From assembly GCF_018332695.1 (NCBI RefSeq), contig NZ_BOQN01000145.1, positions 20,362-84,361 on the forward strand: 64,000 nt of DNA. The letters are read 5' to 3'. Made by a program: the position numbers and the translations under genes. Shown piece by piece: positions 59,575 through 64,000 of this stretch. Every line of letters starts with the position of its first letter. The first letter of the stretch is position 1. The stretch is from Paractinoplanes toevensis. GTDB lineage: Bacteria; Actinomycetota; Actinomycetes; Mycobacteriales; Micromonosporaceae. A model generated the notes under the pieces. The model did no database searches and was not told where the DNA came from. It saw nothing but the letters and a program-made list of their open reading frames with translations.

Positions 59575-60555
59575 ATGAAGATCGCCGTCACCGGCTCGAT
59601 CGCCACCGACCATCTGATGCACTTCCCGGGCCGGTTCGCCGAGCAGCTCATCGCCGACCAGCTGCACAAGGTTTCGCTTTCCTTCCTCGTCGACGACCTG
59701 GTGGTCCGGCGCGGCGGCGTGGCCAGCAACATCTCGTTCGGCATGGGCAAGCTGGGGCTGCGCCCGATCCTGGTGGGCGCGGTCGGCGCCGACTTCGCCG
59801 ACTACCGGTCCTGGCTCGAGCGGCACGGTGTCGACTGCGACTCGGTGCATGTCAGCGAGGTGGCGCACACCGCCCGCTTCGTCTGCACCACCGACGACGA
59901 CCTCAACCAGATCGCCTCGTTCTACGCGGGCGCGATGTCCGAGGCCCGCAACATCGAGCTGGCCCCGGTCGACGAGCGGGCCGGCGGCCTCGACCTCGTG
60001 CTGATCAGCGCCAACGACCCGGCCGCGATGATCCGCCACTCGCAGGAGTGCCGGGCCCGGGGCTTCAAGTTCGCGGCCGACCCGTCGCAGCAACTCGCCC
60101 GGATGGAGGGCAGCGACGTGCTGACCCTGATCTCCGGCGCGGAGTACCTGCTGACCAACGACTACGAGCGTTCGCTGCTGGAGACCAAGGCCGGCCTCAC
60201 CGGCGACCAGGTCCTGGAGCAGGTCAAGATCCGGGTCACCACGCTCGGCAAGGACGGCGTCGAGATCACCGGCCGCGGCATAGAGCGCATCCACGTGCCG
60301 GTCGCCCGCGACGTCATCCCCGAGGACCCGACCGGCGTCGGCGACGGCTTCCGGGCCGGCTTCTTCGCGGCGATCGGCTGGGGCCTCGGCCTCGAGCGGG
60401 CCGCCCAGGTGGGCTCGCTGGTCGCGGCGCTGGTGCTGGAGTCGGTCGGCCCCCAGGAGTACGACATTCGCGCCGTCGACTTCACGAAGCGCTTCGCCGA
60501 TTCGTACGGCGACGAGGCGGCCGCCGAGATCAAGCAGTTCCTCCCCACCGTCTGA
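59575..60555 (+). CDS. PfkB-family carbohydrate/adenosine kinase
   Basis: A 326-residue ribokinase-fold kinase. The start MKIAVTGSIATDHLMHFPG, the RRGGVASNISFGMGKLG motif and the catalytic DPTGVGDGFRAGFFA (anion hole and Asp) are intact. It resembles mycobacterial AdoK (Rv2202c), which phosphorylates adenosine, and has the same genomic neighbourhood near ctaC as I recall it; substrate assignment is therefore adenosine or a sugar. The next gene starts one base after its stop. Confidence 0.9.
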   Translation: MKIAVTGSIATDHLMHFPGRFAEQLIADQLHKVSLSFLVDDLVVRRGGVASNISFGMGKLGLRPILVGAVGADFADYRSWLERHGVDCDSVHVSEVAHTARFVCTTDDDLNQIASFYAGAMSEARNIELAPVDERAGGLDLVLISANDPAAMIRHSQECRARGFKFAADPSQQLARMEGSDVLTLISGAEYLLTNDYERSLLETKAGLTGDQVLEQVKIRVTTLGKDGVEITGRGIERIHVPVARDVIPEDPTGVGDGFRAGFFAAIGWGLGLERAAQVGSLVAALVLESVGPQEYDIRAVDFTKRFADSYGDEAAAEIKQFLPTV

Positions 60556-60556
60556 G

Positions 60557-61054
60557 ATGCTCGCCGTCTTCGCCGGACTGCCGGGTGTAGGAAAGAGCAC
60601 GCTCGCCGCGCGGGTGGCCACCGAGCTGCCCGCGGCGGTGCTCGCCGTCGACCTCGTCGACTTCACGTTGCAGCGCTACGACGTCACCGAACCGCGGCCG
60701 GGCTACGCGGCCTACGGGGTAGTGGCGGCGCTGGCCGAGGCCCAGTTGCGGATCGGCCACCACGTGATCATCGACGCGGTCAGCCCGGTGAAGGCGGCCC
60801 GGCAGCTCTGGATCGAGGTGGCCGAGCGGGCCGGCGTGCCGCTCAAGGTGGTCGAGGTCGTCTGCGGTGACGACGCCGAGCACCGTCGGCGGGTCGAGGC
60901 CCGTTACGCGGCCCGCGACCACGACGGCGTCCCCGACTGGGTGCGGGTGCTGGAACGGCAGAAGGAGTACGAGCCCTATCTGGGCCCGCGCCTGGTGGTC
61001 GACACCTATCTGGCGAAGGATCCGGTCGAGCCGGTGGTGGCGTACCTCAGCTGA
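60557..61054 (+). CDS. Small P-loop kinase-like ATPase
   Basis: A 165-residue AAA/kinase-like protein with Walker A GLPGVGKST (8-16), an HHVIIDAVSP strand with Asp, a VCGDDAEHRRR segment and a RQKEYEPY helix with lid-like Arg residues. It resembles small nucleoside- or metabolite-phosphorylating kinases of the zeta-toxin-like P-loop group. It is one base downstream of the PfkB kinase and surely co-transcribed. The substrate is unknown. The end overlaps the convergent tusA by 8 bases. Confidence 0.82.
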   Translation: MLAVFAGLPGVGKSTLAARVATELPAAVLAVDLVDFTLQRYDVTEPRPGYAAYGVVAALAEAQLRIGHHVIIDAVSPVKAARQLWIEVAERAGVPLKVVEVVCGDDAEHRRRVEARYAARDHDGVPDWVRVLERQKEYEPYLGPRLVVDTYLAKDPVEPVVAYLS

Positions 61055-61259
61055 GCCGCCGCACCGCGAAAGCGTGCGGCCGGGGCGAGCCCAGGTACTC
61101 CTGCTTCTTCATCCGGCACCAGGCCGGAATGTCGTTGGCCGCCGCGGGGTCGTCCGCCAGCACCGTCACCGTCTCCCCGACTTCGACATCTCGTATTCGT
61201 TTGGCCAGGGCGATCACCGGCAGCGGGCACTTCTGGCCGAGGCAGTCGAGCTCGATCAC
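61047..61259 (-). CDS. tusA: TusA-family sulfurtransferase
   Basis: A 70-residue sulfur carrier with the conserved CPxP active-site motif (DCLGQKCPLP, reactive Cys11). In other bacteria TusA takes persulfide sulfur from a cysteine desulfurase for tRNA thiolation or molybdenum cofactor synthesis. Its GTG overlaps the desulfurase stop (GTGA), so donor and acceptor are coupled here. The usual TusBCDE partners are not present in the window. Confidence 0.88.
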   Translation of the reverse strand: MIELDCLGQKCPLPVIALAKRIRDVEVGETVTVLADDPAAANDIPAWCRMKKQEYLGSPRPHAFAVRRLS

Positions 61260-62401
61260 AGGCCCGCCTCGGCCCGGATGCCGGCCACGATGCCCGGCAG
61301 CACCGACAGGAAGCGGTCGACCTCGGTGGCCGTAGTGCCGCGATGCAGGGAAACCCGCACATTGCCGTGGCTGAGCACGCCCATCGCCTCCAGCACGTGA
61401 CTCGGCCGCAGCGTCGAGGCCGTGCACGACGAGCCCGACGACACCGCGAACCCCTGCCGGTCCAGCGCGTGCAGCAGCGCCTCGCCGTCCACGTAGAGGC
61501 AGGAGAAGGTGACCAGGTGCGGGAGCCGCTCCACCGGATCGCCCACCACCTCGACATCCGGCACGGTCGCGGCCACCCGCTCGCGGATGCGGTCCACCAG
61601 GGCGGACAACCGCACGGCCTCGGCCTGCGCCTCGCCCAGAACGGCTCGCAGGCTCGCCGCGGCCGCCACCGCGGCCGGCAGGTCGAGAGCGCCCGGCACC
61701 CCCGGGCGATAAAGATCATCTTGCGGGTACGGCGAGATCCAGCGCACACCCTTGCGGACCACGAGCACGCCCACCCCCGGCGGGCCGCCCCACTTGTGCG
61801 CGCTCGCGCTGAGCAGCGACCACCCCGGCGGCACCGGCACCCGGCCGACCGACTGGGCCGCGTCCACGTAGAGCGGCACCCCCGCCTCGGCGCAGTAGCC
61901 GGCCGCCGCGGCCACCGGCTGCACCGTTCCCACCTCGTGGCTCGCGGTGATCAAACTGGCCAGTGCCACGCCCGGCGCCGACACCGCCCGGTCCCAGGCA
62001 TCCAGATCGAGCCGGCCCAGCTGATCGACGCCGACCTCGGCGGACTTTCCCTTGGCCGCGGCGTGCAGGACGGCCGAATGCTCGATCGCCGAATGCACCA
62101 GCGTGTCGCCCCGGCGGGCCCGCCCGGCCAGTCCACCCAGCACCGCCGCCTGCGCCGCAGCCGTACCCGACGGCCACAGTGACACCTCGTCCACCCGTAC
62201 GCCCAAAGCCTCGGCGAACGCGGCGTGCGTCGCGTCCCGCAGCTGCTGGGCCTGCCGGCCGGCGGAATAGAGGCGGGCCGGATCGGCCCAGCCGTCCGCC
62301 AACGCCGCGGTCAGCGCCTCCGCGGCCACCGGATGCAGTGGAACCGCGCTGGCCGCGTCCATATAAGCCGCCGGACCGGCGGGAACGCCCGTATATTCCA
62401 C
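61256..62401 (-). CDS. Cysteine desulfurase (NifS/IscS-like)
   Basis: A 381-residue PLP enzyme that releases sulfur from cysteine as an enzyme persulfide. Seen are His155 in SHEVG, Asp180 for the PLP ring nitrogen, the Schiff-base Lys203 in SAHKWGGP and the catalytic Cys326 in SSGSSCTAS. No IscU or SufU is adjacent; the partner is TusA, encoded by the overlapping next gene. It is divergent from ctaC across a 172-base region that contains an inverted repeat. Confidence 0.93.
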   Translation of the reverse strand: MEYTGVPAGPAAYMDAASAVPLHPVAAEALTAALADGWADPARLYSAGRQAQQLRDATHAAFAEALGVRVDEVSLWPSGTAAAQAAVLGGLAGRARRGDTLVHSAIEHSAVLHAAAKGKSAEVGVDQLGRLDLDAWDRAVSAPGVALASLITASHEVGTVQPVAAAAGYCAEAGVPLYVDAAQSVGRVPVPPGWSLLSASAHKWGGPPGVGVLVVRKGVRWISPYPQDDLYRPGVPGALDLPAAVAAAASLRAVLGEAQAEAVRLSALVDRIRERVAATVPDVEVVGDPVERLPHLVTFSCLYVDGEALLHALDRQGFAVSSGSSCTASTLRPSHVLEAMGVLSHGNVRVSLHRGTTATEVDRFLSVLPGIVAGIRAEAGL

Positions 62402-62412
62402 CCTGCGAACGG

Positions 62413-62476
62413 TATCGTCCGGTTGTTGAGGTGTGCTCGCGGCGGTTGAAGATCCGACCCCCGCAACCGGACGGTA
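62413..62476. promoter_or_regulatory. Inverted repeat between the desulfurase and ctaC
   Basis: CGTCCGGTTG at 62416-62425 and CAACCGGACG at 62464-62473 are exact complements, extended by two more pairs (TA and TA at 62413-62414 and 62475-62476) across a wobble. It may be an operator shared by the divergent promoters or a chance pair. Confidence 0.4.
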
Positions 62477-62573
62477 GGGCCTGGTCGAGTAATCTGCGAC
62501 CGTCGGTACGCCTTGCTGCCCAGTGTCTGATTTCGGGCCGGGGCGCGCGGCGCTGCTAAGGAGGCATAAGCAG

Positions 62574-63500
62574 GTGGGCGCAAAGACTCAGGCCACGCGG
62601 CCGCGGGCGGCGGTCCGGATCGCCGGGCTCGCTCTCAGCGGTGCGGGGCTGCTGATGCTGCTCTCGGGCTGTTCCATTGAGGGCTTCGGGAACGCATTCG
62701 GCAACTTCGGGTGGCCCAGCCGCGGCGTGAGCCTGCAGGCGCACAAGATGTATGACCTTTGGATCGCCTCGGTCATCGCGGCGCTGGTCGTCGGCATCTT
62801 CGTGTGGGGCCTGATCTTCTGGTGCATCATCCGGTACCGCAAGCGCGGCGACGAGCTGCCCGTGCAGACCCGGTTCAACATGCCCATGGAGGTCCTCTAC
62901 ACGGTCACCCCGATCCTGATCGTGGCGGTGCTGTTCTACTACACCGCCATCGTGCAGACCGATGTGGACAAGCTCTCCAAGAACCCCGACCAGGTCGTCG
63001 AGGTCGTGGCGTTCAAGTGGCAGTGGCAGTTCAACTACCGCGACGGCATCGGCGCCGACGCCAACACGGTCGCCTCGACCGTCGGCTCCGCCGATGTCAT
63101 CCCGCTGCTGGTCCTGCCCACCGGCGAGAAGATCCGCTTCGAGGAGACCAGCAAGGACGTCATCCACTCGTTCTGGGTGCCCGAGCTGCTCTTCAAGCGC
63201 GATGTCTTCCCCGGCAGCGTGCGCAACGTCTTCGAGGTGACCCTCGACAAGGAGGGCCGCTACGTCGGCCGCTGCGCCGAACTGTGCGGCACCTACCACG
63301 CCTTCATGCAGTTCGAGCTGGTCGTGGTCTCGCCGGCCGACTTCGACAAGTACCTTGCGGCGAAGAAGAGCGGCGCCACCACACAGGAGGCGATGACCGC
63401 GATCGGCAAGGAGCCGTACGCGGTTACCACCGAGCCGCTGAACACCCGCCGCCAGTCGAGCAGCTGGAACCAGTCCAACACCGTCGCCGCGGGGAAGTAG
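62574..63500 (+). CDS. ctaC: Cytochrome c oxidase subunit II
   Basis: Membrane lipoprotein that carries the CuA centre and receives electrons for the aa3 oxidase. The 308-residue protein has a lipobox LLSGC (Cys33), two membrane helices (about 56-85 and 108-125), and the outer cupredoxin domain with the CuA ligands His198, Cys234, Glu236, Cys238, His242 and Met245 (CAELCGTYHAFM). The GTG at 62574 has AAGGAGG 9 bases ahead. It is followed by ctaF after 10 bases. Confidence 0.96.
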   Translation: MGAKTQATRPRAAVRIAGLALSGAGLLMLLSGCSIEGFGNAFGNFGWPSRGVSLQAHKMYDLWIASVIAALVVGIFVWGLIFWCIIRYRKRGDELPVQTRFNMPMEVLYTVTPILIVAVLFYYTAIVQTDVDKLSKNPDQVVEVVAFKWQWQFNYRDGIGADANTVASTVGSADVIPLLVLPTGEKIRFEETSKDVIHSFWVPELLFKRDVFPGSVRNVFEVTLDKEGRYVGRCAELCGTYHAFMQFELVVVSPADFDKYLAAKKSGATTQEAMTAIGKEPYAVTTEPLNTRRQSSSWNQSNTVAAGK

Positions 63501-63510
63501 GGGTTACACC

Positions 63511-63936
63511 GTGAAGACCGAATACAAGATCTTCGCCGGTGTGGCCGGCTTCCTGTTCGCTGCCGCCGCTCTCTATGGGTTCTGGACTCATGGCGAGACC
63601 GGGCAGGTGGAGTGGATCGGTGTGGTGGCACTGATCATGTCCGGCCTGCTGTGTTCTATGTGTGGTGGGTTCTTCTGGTTCGTGGCTCGGCGGATCGATC
63701 TGCGGCCGGAGGACCGGGAGGACGGGGAGATCGCCGAAGGCGCTGGGGAGATCGGGTTCTTCAGCCCTGGGTCTTACTGGCCATTTGGGATCGCCCTGTC
63801 GGCTTCGGTTGCTGCCCTTGGTTTGGTTTTTTGGATGTGGTGGCTGATCGCTGTTGGGCTGATCATGGTGATCGTTTCGGCTTCCTCGATGCTCTTTGAG
63901 TACTACTCGGGGACTCGGCATACTGCTGAGCACTGA
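63511..63936 (+). CDS. ctaF: Cytochrome c oxidase subunit IV, actinobacterial type
   Basis: A 141-residue protein with four membrane segments and the actinobacterial COX4 pattern MKTEYKIFAGVAGF, a central DLRPEDREDGEIAEGAGEIGFFSPGSYWP loop and a short polar tail. It is a small stabilising subunit of the bcc-aa3 supercomplex. It starts with GTG 10 bases after ctaC. In related genomes the qcrCAB genes follow, just beyond this window; the last 64 bases contain no recognisable feature. Confidence 0.92.
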   Translation: MKTEYKIFAGVAGFLFAAAALYGFWTHGETGQVEWIGVVALIMSGLLCSMCGGFFWFVARRIDLRPEDREDGEIAEGAGEIGFFSPGSYWPFGIALSASVAALGLVFWMWWLIAVGLIMVIVSASSMLFEYYSGTRHTAEH

Positions 63937-64000
63937 GCTGGCTGGCTCCGCTTCGCTCCGCTGGCGCGATCGCCTTTAGGTCAATGAGATGGGCCCGGTT

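Noticed and set aside
1..64000. tRNA or rRNA genes, insertion sequences, integrases
   Set aside because: I saw no cloverleaf with TTCGANNC arm in context, no rRNA-like stretch, and no transposase or integrase domain.

Overview
The window is about 64 kb of very GC-rich, densely coded actinobacterial chromosome. The gene families and their order point to the Micromonosporaceae (an Actinoplanes- or Micromonospora-like organism); this is inference from content, with no marker gene such as 16S to fix it. No rRNA, tRNA, CRISPR array, integrase or transposase was seen. Many starts are GTG or TTG and many neighbouring genes overlap by 1 to 8 bases, so translational coupling is common.

Layout. Positions 1-4 kb hold two polytopic GT-C type mannosyltransferase-like proteins and a secreted phytase-like esterase. 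Positions 4.1-8.9 kb hold a DrrAB-type ABC exporter converging on an AfsR/BTAD-type regulator. Positions 8.9-11 kb hold a candidate polymorphic toxin (Tox-REase-5-like C-terminus, N-terminus resembling contractile-injection-system cargo) with its tightly linked immunity candidate. Positions 11-15 kb are accessory: an SDR oxidoreductase divergent from an XRE regulator, an MFS exporter and small ORFs.

From 15 kb onward the window is a conserved housekeeping backbone with accessory insertions: glnA with a clear GlnR box, RDD, DUF4191, a LuxR-type regulator, a cell-surface protein, lipA, an archaeal-type aspartyl-tRNA synthetase behind an aspartate T-box leader, lipB, a membrane protein, a TIGR01777 epimerase, sucB and lpdA, pepA, gcvT, cobS and a cobU-cobT fusion, a site-2 protease homologue, an aldo/keto reductase, DUF3043, murA, nadA, glycerate kinase, an IscA/ErpA protein, an adenosine-kinase-like PfkB protein, TusA with a cysteine desulfurase, ctaC and ctaF. 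From memory the same families lie in nearly the same order in Mycobacterium tuberculosis between about Rv2200c (ctaC) and Rv2220 (glnA1), so this backbone is old.

The main accessory block, 41.9-54.4 kb, contains a 1975-residue low-complexity protein ending in WG repeats, a three-gene ABC-2 exporter translationally coupled to two secreted GH16 glycoside hydrolases, and an AzlCD-type amino-acid exporter divergent from an XRE-cupin repressor.

Functional links. lipA and lipB make and attach lipoate; sucB and lpdA in this window (and the glycine cleavage system to which gcvT belongs) use it. The cysteine desulfurase, TusA, IscA/ErpA, lipA and nadA are producers or users of sulfur and Fe-S clusters. 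ctaC and ctaF are subunits of the cytochrome aa3 oxidase. The strongest new observations are the Asp-specific translational T-box in front of a predicted non-discriminating AspRS, the toxin-immunity pair, the giant WG-repeat protein and the exporter/GH16 operon.
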